Shown here in pieces: positions 1 through 7,230 of a DNA stretch of 9,468 nucleotides (positions are counted from its first letter, which is position 1; every line of letters starts with the position of its first letter). The notes under the pieces were generated by a model. The model saw only the letters and a program-made list of their open reading frames with translations. It did no database searches and was not told the DNA's origin. The position numbers and the translations under genes were made by a program. The stretch is from Deltaproteobacteria bacterium (GTDB taxonomy: Bacteria; Desulfobacterota_B; Binatia; UBA9968), in assembly GCA_005879255.1 (NCBI GenBank), contig VBKY01000045.1, positions 1 through 9,468 of the forward strand, given 5' to 3'.

Positions 1-147
1 GCCGAGGTGCCTATCCTGTTTGAGGATAGAGTGGCCGGAGTGTCGAAGATCTCCAGGCGAGAGATACTCAACGCTCTTTCCACGGTGTGGCGCTTGGCCC
101 GTCAACGTACGAGTAAACTTCAACATCCGCTTAATCGGACTGCCTGA
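1..147 (+). CDS. Polyprenol-phosphate mannosyl/glucosyl transferase (DPM1 type), 3' end only
   Basis: Frame 1 is open from the first base to a TGA at 145-147 and gives 48 residues; the start lies outside the window. The segment EVPILFEDRVAGVSK followed by a basic stretch (ISRRE) and a short amphipathic helix matches the C-terminal end of dolichol/polyprenol-phosphate mannose synthases, where the EVPI-F-DR-x-G-SK pattern is characteristic. Members of this GT2 family transfer mannose or glucose from a nucleotide sugar to a polyprenyl phosphate at the cytoplasmic face of the inner membrane, giving a lipid-linked donor. The protein ends about 35 residues after the motif with no membrane helices, so this is the short soluble DPM1 form rather than one fused to a GtrA-like membrane domain. 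It fits the glycosyltransferase-rich context. The sugar specificity cannot be read from this fragment. Confidence 0.8.
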   Translation, partial: AEVPILFEDRVAGVSKISRREILNALSTVWRLARQRTSKLQHPLNRTA

Positions 148-220
148 CATTGGTGAGCCTGACAATTACGTAATGGCAACCGGGCGACAGAGTTAGTGAA
201 AAGTGTGCGTCGCATCGCCA

Positions 221-252
221 CGGTCTAGCAACGACCCACCTTCCCTAGACCG
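221..252 (+). terminator. Hairpin downstream of the DPM1-type gene, possible terminator
   Basis: CGGTCTAG (221-228) and CTAGACCG (245-252) are perfect reverse complements, giving an 8-bp stem with a 16-base loop. A pyrimidine-rich tail containing TTTT follows at about 260-263. It lies 73 bases after the stop codon. The loop is long and the T-run is short and not immediately adjacent, so terminator function is only possible. Confidence 0.3.
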
Positions 253-355
253 ACAAACCTTTTCCTTCCTGACCTAGACTAGTTTCTTACACTCTGAAGT
301 CTGAGAATTCGTCTCTAACATTTTAAGCTCCAACTGAAGTGACAAAAAATCTTAT

Positions 356-434
356 CGCGCCAAGTCGCCAAGCTCGCAAAGAAAGATTTATTGCCTATTT
401 CTCTGAACCTTGGCGCCTTTGCGTCTTTGCGCGA
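356..434. repeat. Imperfect inverted repeat of the CGCAAAG/CTTTGCG dispersed type
   Basis: The left arm (355-381) begins TCGCGCCAAGTCGCCAAG and the right arm (409-434) is built from CTTGGCGCC and CTTTGCG units. The reverse complement of the right arm matches the left arm at about 20 of 26 positions with one single-base gap. About 27 bases separate the arms. The structure lies between AAAAAA (344-349) and TTTTTT (442-447), so a transcript in either direction would carry a stem followed by a U-tract. It could act as a bidirectional terminator. The CGCAAAG-GCGCAAAG unit resembles small repeats scattered between genes in many environmental bacterial genomes; that resemblance is from memory and was not searched. 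Confidence 0.6.
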
Positions 435-559
435 GACACAGTTTTTTCCGTTCTTCTCTTTATCCCAAAATTTCAAATATCTTTGGCTAGACTTGGGACT
501 ATCACACTCTACTGATCTTTTTTTAACTATCAGTCTTCAGCGAACCGAGGGATAGAAAA

Positions 560-2512
560 ATGCAAACACCATTGGATTTTTGGAGCTTCCTTCTCCGTTG
601 TCGCCGGCCCTTAGTCTTTGCAATACATGTGGCTCTGATTCTTTTATCTAACTACCTCGCCTTCTGGCTCAGGTTCGACGGCGCGATTCCAGCCGAGGTA
701 AGAGGGCTATGGTGGCAGATAATACCGTGGCTGGTCTTGATTCGAGGCGCCACTTTTATCCCGTTCCAGCTCTATCAGGGACTCTGGCGGTATACGGGGA
801 TCTGGGACCTGCGCAATATTATTGCCGCCGTGAGCATAAGCACCCTACTCTTTTTCGGGCTTATCTATTGGGGTTTTGGTTTTGCGGAATACCCTCGATC
901 GATCTTCGTAATCGACTCCCTCTTACTAATTTTCTTCATGGGCGGAGTCCGTTTGGTCCGCAGGTTTTATCAAGGCATGATCACGATGAGTCCACGAAAG
1001 CGGCTTTTGATTTATGGCGCCGGAGACACCGGAGAAATCATTGTCCGCGATATAAAAAATAACCGCGACGAGTATGACTATGACCCCATTGGGTTCATCG
1101 ACGATGATCGGCAAAAAGTCGGGCGGAGAATTCACGGTGTTCCCGTTTTGGGCATTGGCGATGATCTGCCCAAAATCATGCTCAAGGAAAGACCAGACGA
1201 AGTCCTTCTAGCCGTTCCCAGAGCGCAACCGGTGGCAATTCGCAAGTTGGTGAATGTTCTCGCACCGTTTAAAGTACCCATCAGGACGCTTCCTAGTCTA
1301 AGAAACGGGGATAACGGCGGGCCCAGGATTAGACACATCCGCGATCTTGCCATCGAAGACCTTCTGGAACGACTTCCGGTCGGTCTGGATTCAAAGCCTG
1401 TGCGCCATTTCGTTAAAGGTTGCCGAATCGTCGTGACGGGAGCAGGCGGTTCGATTGGTTCAGAGCTTTGTCGCCAAATTGCGGCGTATGAGCCTGAGCT
1501 ATTGATTCTGCTGGATAAAAGCGAAAGTGCTCTGTACACCATCGATATGGAAATTGGGAAGAAATTCCCATCGATTAAAAAAATCACGGTGTTGATTGAT
1601 ATAAAGCACATCACTCCGCTGCAGGAACTTTTTCGGTCCTGTCGTCCTCAAGTGGTCTTTCATGCAGCGGCCTATAAGCACGTGCCCATGATGGAAGCCC
1701 ACCCCGGAGAGGCGGTCTTGAATAACGTCATTGGCACAAGGCGCCTCTGTGAAGTATCGATTCAAAATAAAGTGGAAAAGTTTATCCTGATCTCGACTGA
1801 TAAGGCAGTCAATCCCACTAACGTCATGGGTGCAACCAAGAGAGCGTGTGAGCTTCTCGTACAATCACTTTCCAAGAATGGCTCTCAATCCCAAACCGCT
1901 TTTTCCGCAGTCCGGTTTGGGAACGTGCTGGGAAGCAGCGGCAGCGTGGTGCCCTTATTTCGCCAGCAGATCGAACAGGGTGGTCCGGTTACCGTCACCC
2001 ATCCAGAAATCAGTCGTTACTTTATGACCATTCCGGAAGCGGTACAGCTCGTTCTCCACGCTGCAACGCTCGCCTTAGATGGTGATATCTTCGTCCTGGA
2101 GATGGGCGAGCAGGTAAAACTCCTCGACATGGCGAGAAATCTGATCCGAATCTCTGGATTTATTCCCGAGGAGGAGATACCGATCACTTTTGTTGGTCTT
2201 CGTCCTGGTGAGAAATTACGTGAGGAACTCGTCGGAATGGATGAGACACTCCACTCATCATCGGTCGATAAAGTCATGCGGGTTCAATCCGGTTGGATAC
2301 CCGACTTTGATGCCTTGTCTCGCAAGTTTTCGGATCTTGAGCGCCTTGCCATCAAAGGCCAACCGGCAGAGGTGATTAAATTACTATTTGAGATCGTCCC
2401 AACCTTCCGTCCGCTGAATCCGAGCACGTCGATGCAGATCATTCATAGACTCGATGGGGAAATGCCCCTACCGACATTGGCTCTGGTAAAGCCCGTTACT
2501 TCCTCTGAATAA
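560..2512 (+). CDS. Membrane-bound nucleotide-sugar 4,6-dehydratase/epimerase, CapD/WbpM/PglF family
   Basis: This 650-residue protein has the full architecture of the large WbpM/PglF/CapD group. Four membrane helices lie at about residues 17-38, 54-75, 86-107 and 115-134. A first Rossmann-like domain carries GAGDTGE at 153-159. The catalytic short-chain-dehydrogenase domain carries [10 protein letters not shown] at 293-302, [12 protein letters not shown] at 368-379, STDKAVNPT at 412-420, MGATK at 423-427, RFGNVLGS at 452-459 and LRPGEKL at 547-553. Met423 occupies the usual Tyr position of YxxxK, as known in the large membrane-anchored members. These enzymes typically convert UDP-GlcNAc to the UDP-4-keto-6-deoxy sugar, an early step toward di- and trideoxy amino sugars in capsules, O-antigens or glycoproteins. 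The ATG has a good Shine-Dalgarno, GAGGGA at 547-552, seven bases upstream. Exact substrate and product stereochemistry are not determinable here. Confidence 0.93.
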   Translation: MQTPLDFWSFLLRCRRPLVFAIHVALILLSNYLAFWLRFDGAIPAEVRGLWWQIIPWLVLIRGATFIPFQLYQGLWRYTGIWDLRNIIAAVSISTLLFFGLIYWGFGFAEYPRSIFVIDSLLLIFFMGGVRLVRRFYQGMITMSPRKRLLIYGAGDTGEIIVRDIKNNRDEYDYDPIGFIDDDRQKVGRRIHGVPVLGIGDDLPKIMLKERPDEVLLAVPRAQPVAIRKLVNVLAPFKVPIRTLPSLRNGDNGGPRIRHIRDLAIEDLLERLPVGLDSKPVRHFVKGCRIVVTGAGGSIGSELCRQIAAYEPELLILLDKSESALYTIDMEIGKKFPSIKKITVLIDIKHITPLQELFRSCRPQVVFHAAAYKHVPMMEAHPGEAVLNNVIGTRRLCEVSIQNKVEKFILISTDKAVNPTNVMGATKRACELLVQSLSKNGSQSQTAFSAVRFGNVLGSSGSVVPLFRQQIEQGGPVTVTHPEISRYFMTIPEAVQLVLHAATLALDGDIFVLEMGEQVKLLDMARNLIRISGFIPEEEIPITFVGLRPGEKLREELVGMDETLHSSSVDKVMRVQSGWIPDFDALSRKFSDLERLAIKGQPAEVIKLLFEIVPTFRPLNPSTSMQIIHRLDGEMPLPTLALVKPVTSSE

Positions 2513-2722
2513 AATTCGTGAAGTGCCAGCGAACGGCTTGGAAGTAGTTTTTGGTACAGCGACTCGCACTGTCCCCACGCTCGCTTAACCCACTTAGATC
2601 GTTAGCTATTTAGAGATGGTTTACTCCTCCAGAAACGCCCAGAAGGTAGACTAGATCATATTCCGCATTGCCCGCCCAGTAGATATTCGGTTCAAGATGC
2701 GATCATAGAAGGAACGCAAAAC
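2513..2722. other. Intergenic sequence without recognisable content
   Basis: No ORF, RNA gene, strong hairpin or repeat was recognised in this stretch after the dehydratase. It probably holds a terminator or promoter too weak to identify by eye. It leads into a small ORF that starts at 2723. Confidence 0.4.
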
Positions 2723-2890
2723 ATGCGAACATCATATGGTCGGCTTACGTTACAAGTTACCCTCGCCTGTCTTTGCTTAGGTTTTTTCGTCCTTTTTCCA
2801 GGATGTTCTACACTGACACTCCTAGTCTTCCAACTGGTAACAGCAAATCGTTTATTCATTGGGTCATTTCACCGGCATGATTCTGACTAA
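2723..2890 (+). CDS. Small putative lipoprotein or membrane peptide, 55 residues
   Basis: An ATG at 2723 opens 55 codons ending in TAA at 2888-2890. AAGGAA at 2709-2714 lies eight bases upstream, a good Shine-Dalgarno. The peptide begins MRTSYGRLTLQV, with two Arg residues, followed by a hydrophobic stretch (about residues 12-25) rich in Leu, Phe, Val and Cys. FPGCST follows, with Cys28 where a lipoprotein signal peptide would be cleaved; Pro and Phe before Gly-Cys make the lipobox atypical. A second hydrophobic stretch follows at about 31-39. The ORF ends 22 bases before the amidotransferase start, so the two could be co-transcribed. I do not recognise a family. It could be a real small envelope protein, a decayed lipoprotein, or chance; the ribosome-binding site and signal-like N-terminus favour a real gene only moderately. 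Confidence 0.38.
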   Translation: MRTSYGRLTLQVTLACLCLGFFVLFPGCSTLTLLVFQLVTANRLFIGSFHRHDSD

Positions 2891-2912
2891 GGTCCAATTC
2901 TAAGAGAAACTC

Positions 2913-3680
2913 ATGTGTGGGATTGTCGGTATTGCGGGGCGCTGGGAAGTTGCGCATCAACTGGTTGAAAGCATCCTCCGATTGGAGTATCGGCCTCACG
3001 ATTCGTGTGGGCTGGCGACCCTAAGCACTTCCGTCATCGAGATGTGGAAAGATGTGGGGCGCGTGCAAGAAGTTCTAATACCCCCGGCGCTCGATCTCGC
3101 CAATGGCGTTTTAGGAATTGCCCATATCCGTTCGGCAACCCACGGAGACGTGTGCCAAGAAAACGCCCACCCGCACCTGAGTTGCGACAAAGCATTTGCC
3201 GTCGTCCATAATGGGACGATCTCTAACTTTAAGCGAATCAGAGACGAGCTTCAGGCGAAGCGAGACCATTTGTTCTTCTCAGACACAGACAGCGAAGTGA
3301 TCGTGCATTTACTCGAAGAAACGGTCCGAGACAGCCGCTCTGTCGAAGAGGCTTTTGTTCGCGTGCTGCGGTTGCTTGAAGGGACTTTTGCCATAGCGAT
3401 GATCTCAACCTACGAGCCCAATCGCATCTTTTGTGCTCGGCAAAATAGCCCGCTGCTGCTCGGCATTGGTGTTGACGCAATTTTTGTCGGGTCCGATATC
3501 AACTCGTTTCTCTCGGAGATCAGCCAAGCTATCGTGCTAGCAGACGGTGAATACGCAGTGGTATCGAGCGACGCCTACTGTATCGGAGGCATCGCAGACG
3601 GCCAGCCGCGGCAGAGCAAATTGGTAAACATCCAGTGGCAGTCGGACAGTTTCCCCGCCAATCCACTCCCGAGCCTCTAA
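2913..3680 (+). CDS. Stand-alone GlmS-type class II glutamine amidotransferase domain
   Basis: The 255 residues align from end to end with the N-terminal glutaminase half of glucosamine-6-phosphate synthase (GlmS), but the two SIS isomerase domains, which make full GlmS about 600 residues, are absent. Start MCGIVG places the nucleophile at Cys2. Other family residues present are Arg73 and His77 (HIRSATHG), NAHPH at 84-88, Asn100-Gly101 (VVHNGTISN) for the oxyanion hole, and Asp126 (SDTDSEV) for glutamine binding. It should therefore hydrolyse glutamine to glutamate and ammonia. Two changes stand out: RPHDSCG replaces the usual RGYDSAG, and Ser74 replaces the Trp that in E. coli GlmS gates the ammonia channel. 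The reading frame ends cleanly at the domain boundary and no isomerase remnant follows in 3681-3825. It may feed an amino-sugar enzyme encoded elsewhere, or be a degenerate GlmS. A weak AAGAGA (2902-2907) precedes the ATG. Confidence 0.85.
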   Translation: MCGIVGIAGRWEVAHQLVESILRLEYRPHDSCGLATLSTSVIEMWKDVGRVQEVLIPPALDLANGVLGIAHIRSATHGDVCQENAHPHLSCDKAFAVVHNGTISNFKRIRDELQAKRDHLFFSDTDSEVIVHLLEETVRDSRSVEEAFVRVLRLLEGTFAIAMISTYEPNRIFCARQNSPLLLGIGVDAIFVGSDINSFLSEISQAIVLADGEYAVVSSDAYCIGGIADGQPRQSKLVNIQWQSDSFPANPLPSL

Positions 3681-3706
3681 CGAACTCGCTAGGTGATTCT
3701 GAGCAG

Positions 3707-3727
3707 CCGGCTCAAATCCCCAGCCGG
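3707..3727 (+). terminator. Short GC hairpin after the amidotransferase gene
   Basis: CCGGCT (3707-3712) and AGCCGG (3722-3727) form a perfect 6-bp stem with a nine-base loop, 26 bases after the stop codon. The following sequence is AT-rich but has no clean T-run until TTTT at about 3743. It could be a weak terminator or processing site. The 145-base gap to the next gene is compatible with a transcription-unit boundary. Confidence 0.25.
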
Positions 3728-3825
3728 AATTTAGCCTCTTAGCCTTTTCTAATCTGGATTTTCAAGCTAACTCGTCCTGGTTAGTTCCTGGAGCTGTCTT
3801 TTATTCACGTTCATCAGCGGTCCGT

Positions 3826-4926
3826 GTGTCTCATTTCCGACAATCAATGGCCTACGATATGGAATCTGAAAAATCCCAAAGGCCTGACATTACGGTTATT
3901 CTGCCGGTGTATAACGGGTCGGCCTTTTTGGCGCGGTGTTTGACGACGCTCACCGCCTGCGACTATCGGTCTTTTGATTGCATAGTCGTTAATGACGGCT
4001 CGACCGATGGATCGGGGGCAATCGCGAGGAAGTTTCCCGTACGCGTGTTGGATCTTGCCGGTGGACCGTTCGGGCCTGCTTACGCGCGCAACCGAGGAGC
4101 CGAAGCGGCTCGCGGCAAGATTCTATTTTTCGTTGATGCCGACGTCATGGTCGCTCCAGATGCATTGCACCGGACCGCGATGCTCTTCCAGGAGCAACCA
4201 ACGTTAGCTGCTGCCTTTGGTTCTTACGACGCACTGCCTGAGGCGCAAGGAGTGGTGTCCCAGTATCGTAACCTGCTGCATCATTTCGTGCACCAGAATG
4301 GTCAATCAGAAGCCTCGACATTCTGGGCGGGATGTGGAGCCATTCGTCGTAGCGTTTTCGAGATAATCGGCGGTTTCGATGAGAAACGCTATACAACCGC
4401 TTCGATCGAAGATATCGAGCTCGGGTACCGTCTGCGACAGTCCGGCTACCGAATCCTTCTGGATAAAGGACTTCAGGGGACTCATTTGAAAAGCTGGAAT
4501 CTTTACTCGCTGATCCAAACCGACATCGCTTGTCGCGCGATCCCATGGTCGCGGCTCATCCTGGAGACGAGAAACATTCCAGACGACCTCAACCTCAAAG
4601 TCGGACAGAGAATGAGCTTTATATTGGCGGCGCTGGCGTGCGCTTTCCTGGCCCTTGCCGCAGTGCGGCCGAAATGGCTTGCCGTGTCAGCGGCCGCTCT
4701 TCTCGGAGTCATCGCCCTCAATCGAAAGCTTTACGCATTCTTCTTGCGCCAGCACGGAATTGTCTTTGCTGCAGCCTGCATTCTGCTTCATCTCCTCTAT
4801 TACCTTTATAGTGGGCTTAGCTACCTTTATGTCTGGCTTGATTTTCAGCTCAGGAGAATGGCGACGTTCCGGCCCATCGCCGCTTTAAAATCAGCAGCTC
4901 GGTCCGTCCTCAACGAAAAATTCTGA
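3826..4926 (+). CDS. Family 2 glycosyltransferase with C-terminal membrane helices
   Basis: A GT-A fold glycosyltransferase of 366 residues. It shows the N-terminal strand VILPVYN (24-30), the nucleotide-binding VVNDGSTDGS (54-63), ARNRGAEAARG (87-97), the metal-binding DxD as VDADV (103-107), GCGAIRR (169-175), GGFDE (182-186) and the acceptor-side EDIELGYRL (195-203). The C-terminal third is hydrophobic, with about three membrane helices near 263-280, 284-298 and 311-335, so the protein should sit on the inner membrane and act on a lipid-linked acceptor. The first possible start is a GTG at 3826; ATG codons at 3847 and 3859 are alternatives. None has a clear Shine-Dalgarno, and the 3859 start would leave a typical short lead (12 residues) before the first strand, so the true N-terminus is uncertain. 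The sugar transferred cannot be inferred. The next gene starts 24 bases downstream, so the two are probably co-transcribed. Confidence 0.88.
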   Translation: MSHFRQSMAYDMESEKSQRPDITVILPVYNGSAFLARCLTTLTACDYRSFDCIVVNDGSTDGSGAIARKFPVRVLDLAGGPFGPAYARNRGAEAARGKILFFVDADVMVAPDALHRTAMLFQEQPTLAAAFGSYDALPEAQGVVSQYRNLLHHFVHQNGQSEASTFWAGCGAIRRSVFEIIGGFDEKRYTTASIEDIELGYRLRQSGYRILLDKGLQGTHLKSWNLYSLIQTDIACRAIPWSRLILETRNIPDDLNLKVGQRMSFILAALACAFLALAAVRPKWLAVSAAALLGVIALNRKLYAFFLRQHGIVFAAACILLHLLYYLYSGLSYLYVWLDFQLRRMATFRPIAALKSAARSVLNEKF

Positions 4927-4950
4927 AAAGCTAACAGGAAAATTATTTCC

Positions 4951-6753
4951 ATGACTCAACAGCAGCTCGCCGAGAAACAAGTTGTCATCATCGGCGCCGG
5001 ACCCGCCGGTCTGACTGCGGCGTACGAGCTTGCCAAACTGAATTTGCATCCGATTGTCCTGGAAAAGGGCGAGCGGGTCGGGGGACTGGCGCGAACGGAA
5101 GATTACAAAGGATTCTTTTTCGACATGGGAGGCCATCGTTTTTTCACCAAGGTCGAGGAAGTAAACAAGCTGTGGCGCCACCTCCTCGGTGAAAACTTTC
5201 TTCGCCGGCCGCGGCTTTCGAGGATCTATTACAACCGCAAATTTTTCGATTATCCGCTGAAACCGCTCAACGCGCTGGCCGGGCTCGGACTCTGGGAGAG
5301 CCTCTTGATCGCGCTCAGCTACATCAAATGGCGCCTTCGTCCCTATCCTCAAGAGGAAACGTTCGAGCAGTGGGTCACGAATCGGTTCGGAAAGCGTCTC
5401 TTCCAGACATTTTTTAAGACTTACACCGAGAAGGTTTGGGGCATTCCCTGCTCGGAGCTGAAAGCGGAATGGGCCGCGCAGCGGATCAAGGATCTCTCGC
5501 TGAAGACGGTCGTGCTCAGCATGTTCGTGAAGCCGAAGAAGACAATCAAGACATTGATCGATCAATTTGATTACCCGCGTCGCGGACCGGGAATGATGTG
5601 GAACACGGTGAAAGAACAGGTCGAAAGTCGAGGCGGTCTGGTACGGCTCAACACCAAGGTCTCGGGCATTCGCATAAAAGGAAAATGCATCGATAGCGTG
5701 CTCGTCGCGAATAACGGACACGAGGAAATCATCCGAGGAACGGACTTTATTTCCAGCATGCCCATCACCGAGTTCATCAAGAATCTCGATCCGGCGCCAT
5801 CGGCTGAAGTTTTAGAAGCCGCGGAAAAACTGAAATACCGTGATTTCCTGACCGTCTGTTTGATCGTCAATAAGCCCAACCTTTTCCCTGACAACTGGAT
5901 TTATATCCATGACCCGGAAGTCAAGCTAGGGAGAATCCAGAACTTCAAGAACTGGAGCCCTGACATGGTGCCCGATCTTACCAAGACTAGCCTGGGTCTG
6001 GAATATTTCTGCACCGAGGGAGATGGATTGTGGGGTATGTCGGATGCCGAGCTCATCGAGCTGGGAAAGTGGGAGCTCAATCGCATCGGTCTGGCGTCGC
6101 CCGCGGACATCGAGGACGGCTGCGTCTTCCGGGTTCAGAAGGCATACCCGATCTATGACTCGGAGTACCGCGGTTATCTAGCCACCGTCAAAAATTTCGT
6201 GGCCGGACTGGAAAACTACCAGACTATCGGCCGCAATGGGCTGCACAGGTACAATAACCAGGACCACGCAATGGTTACAGGGATGCTAGCGGTGAGAAAC
6301 CTGGCGGCGGGAGAGCATAACGATCTTTGGAGCGTAAACACCGATCAGGAATACCACGAGGAAATCCGCGAAAAAGTCGAGCTTGAGCCTGAGGTCGCCC
6401 TCGAGGCGGTCAAGGAAGCGTTCGCTCAAGCATTCGCCAAACTGGACAGGCTGGCGTTCGGCCTCTCGACGGGCGCAATGGCCGGCTTACTGCTGTTCCT
6501 TGCGACCCTCTTTCTCGCGCTGAAAGGCGGAGACGTCATGGGACCCAATCTTCAGCTTTTGCAACAGTACTTTCCGTGGTATAGCGTCACGCTCTCCGGA
6601 AGTCTCTTAGGCCTGGGCTATGGTTTTTTGTCTGGCTTTATCGGCGGCTGGGGATTTGCCTTTCTCAGGAACATCACAGCGTTCCTCTACATGGCGCTCA
6701 TTCGCCGTCGCGCCGAGCGCCTAGTACTGCGGAATCTCCTTGAGTATGTCTAG
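4951..6753 (+). CDS. FAD-dependent amine-oxidase/UDP-galactopyranose-mutase-like oxidoreductase with C-terminal two-helix membrane domain
   Basis: This 600-residue protein opens with a classic FAD-binding Rossmann motif, VVIIGAGPAGLTAAYELA (11-28). The acidic end of the second strand, VLEKG (36-40), and GGLAR (44-48) follow. Further family features are GGHRFF (60-65), TEKVWGIP (159-166), and the C-terminal flavin-contact region GLHRYNNQDHAM (430-441). These place it in the protoporphyrinogen-oxidase/amine-oxidase group (COG1232-like) that also includes UDP-galactopyranose-mutase-like enzymes often found in polysaccharide clusters. The flavin domain ends near 465. An acidic linker (about 466-495) and an added domain at about 497-590 with two membrane helices (about 503-523 and 547-572) follow, and the protein ends in a basic tail. 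The added domain is clearly related to the 101-residue protein at 7317-7622. AGGAA (4936-4940) precedes the ATG by ten bases. The substrate is unknown; a sugar-nucleotide or polyprenyl-linked intermediate is an inference from context. Confidence 0.88.
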   Translation: MTQQQLAEKQVVIIGAGPAGLTAAYELAKLNLHPIVLEKGERVGGLARTEDYKGFFFDMGGHRFFTKVEEVNKLWRHLLGENFLRRPRLSRIYYNRKFFDYPLKPLNALAGLGLWESLLIALSYIKWRLRPYPQEETFEQWVTNRFGKRLFQTFFKTYTEKVWGIPCSELKAEWAAQRIKDLSLKTVVLSMFVKPKKTIKTLIDQFDYPRRGPGMMWNTVKEQVESRGGLVRLNTKVSGIRIKGKCIDSVLVANNGHEEIIRGTDFISSMPITEFIKNLDPAPSAEVLEAAEKLKYRDFLTVCLIVNKPNLFPDNWIYIHDPEVKLGRIQNFKNWSPDMVPDLTKTSLGLEYFCTEGDGLWGMSDAELIELGKWELNRIGLASPADIEDGCVFRVQKAYPIYDSEYRGYLATVKNFVAGLENYQTIGRNGLHRYNNQDHAMVTGMLAVRNLAAGEHNDLWSVNTDQEYHEEIREKVELEPEVALEAVKEAFAQAFAKLDRLAFGLSTGAMAGLLLFLATLFLALKGGDVMGPNLQLLQQYFPWYSVTLSGSLLGLGYGFLSGFIGGWGFAFLRNITAFLYMALIRRRAERLVLRNLLEYV

Positions 6754-6762
6754 GGATGAAAC

Positions 6763-6852
6763 AGGTTAAGGTTAAGGTTGAGGGGGAAAGAAGGCTGAGG
6801 TTAAGGTTAAGGGGGTTAATCTTTCTAGCAACCTAAACTTTAACCTAAACCT
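6763..6852. repeat. Left AGGTTAAGG-type repeat array
   Basis: Two purine-strand blocks built from AGGTTA/AGGTTG units (6763-6786 and 6797-6818) are followed by a block in the opposite orientation, AACCTAAACTTTAACCTAAA and following bases (6830-6852). AGGTTAAGGTT (6798-6808) can pair with AACTTTAACCT (6836-6846) as an 11-bp RNA stem with one G-U pair and a 27-base loop. The array fills nearly all the space between the oxidoreductase stop and the S23 start. It leaves no visible Shine-Dalgarno before the S23 ATG. Confidence 0.75.
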
Positions 6853-6866
6853 ATCCGTATCCATGC

Positions 6867-7229
6867 ATGCTCTACTCGTCCTTCGAAGATATGCCTGTTT
6901 GGCAAAAAGGAATGGAATTGGCCGAGCGCGTCTTTGCCTTAACGGAAACACTTCCGAAAAAAGAGGATTACGGCTTGACCTCGCAAATCCGTCGGTCAGC
7001 GCTATCCGTTCCGGGTAATATTGCAGAAGGCTTTGGCCGAAGACACACCAAGGACAAGCTCAACTTCTACTACATGTCACGGGGTTCATTGGCCGAAACA
7101 AAAAGTCATATGATCTACGGGTTCAGGGTCGGCTATTTTCAAGAATCGGAACTGAGCGGGTTGCTCGAACTTGTTGCAAATATCTGGGAAGAATTGAACA
7201 AGTTAATCAACTCGTTTACGCGGGAATAG
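6867..7229 (+). CDS. Four-helix bundle protein, S23/23S-rRNA intervening-sequence family
   Basis: The 120-residue product carries the hallmarks of the S23 four-helix bundle family: FEDMPVWQKGMELA near the N-terminus (6-19), LTSQIRRSALSVPGNIAEG (37-55), a conserved polar stretch GRRHTKDKLNFY (57-68), and LAETKSH (75-81). A final amphipathic helix ends the protein. Length is normal for the family. Such proteins were first seen encoded in intervening sequences of 23S rRNA genes but also occur as free chromosomal genes of unknown function; the Avd accessory protein of diversity-generating retroelements shares the fold. No rRNA or reverse transcriptase is visible here, so neither role can be claimed. 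ATG 6867 is used because the family motif begins six residues later; no Shine-Dalgarno is visible. AGGTTAAGG-type repeats flank the gene on both sides. It is not an obvious part of the polysaccharide pathway. Confidence 0.9.
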   Translation: MLYSSFEDMPVWQKGMELAERVFALTETLPKKEDYGLTSQIRRSALSVPGNIAEGFGRRHTKDKLNFYYMSRGSLAETKSHMIYGFRVGYFQESELSGLLELVANIWEELNKLINSFTRE

Positions 7230-7230
7230 A

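Larger units (their letters stand above)
148..559. other. Intergenic region with two inverted repeats
   Basis: This 412-base stretch has no convincing ORF. It holds a perfect 8-base inverted repeat (221-252) and a longer imperfect inverted repeat (356-434) between an A-run and a T-run. The motif CTAGAC recurs at 245, 273 and about 486 without an obvious purpose. I saw no clear sigma70-type promoter for the gene at 560, although a promoter is expected here because the upstream gene appears to be terminated. Confidence 0.6.

Noticed and set aside
480..559. Sigma70 promoter upstream of the dehydratase gene
   Set aside because: TTGGCT and TTGGGA were tried as -35 elements, but no acceptable -10 lies at 16-18 bases from either.
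1132..1614. Antisense 160-codon ORF within the dehydratase gene
   Set aside because: It overlaps the NAD-binding region of the dehydratase on the other strand, has low-complexity Ser/Arg-rich composition and no independent signals.
4891..5721. Long antisense ORF (276 codons) opposite the FAD oxidoreductase
   Set aside because: It is the complement of a strongly motif-supported coding region and its translation has no recognisable domain pattern. Long antisense frames are common opposite GC-rich genes.
4951..6753. Naming the oxidoreductase as UDP-galactopyranose mutase (glf)
   Set aside because: It is about 600 residues with a membrane tail, against roughly 370-390 residues for bacterial Glf. 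Only the general FAD amine-oxidase-like features are visible, so the specific activity is not supported.
6867..7229. 23S rRNA intervening sequence
   Set aside because: The S23-type protein suggested it, but no rRNA sequence was recognised on either side; both neighbours are protein-coding.
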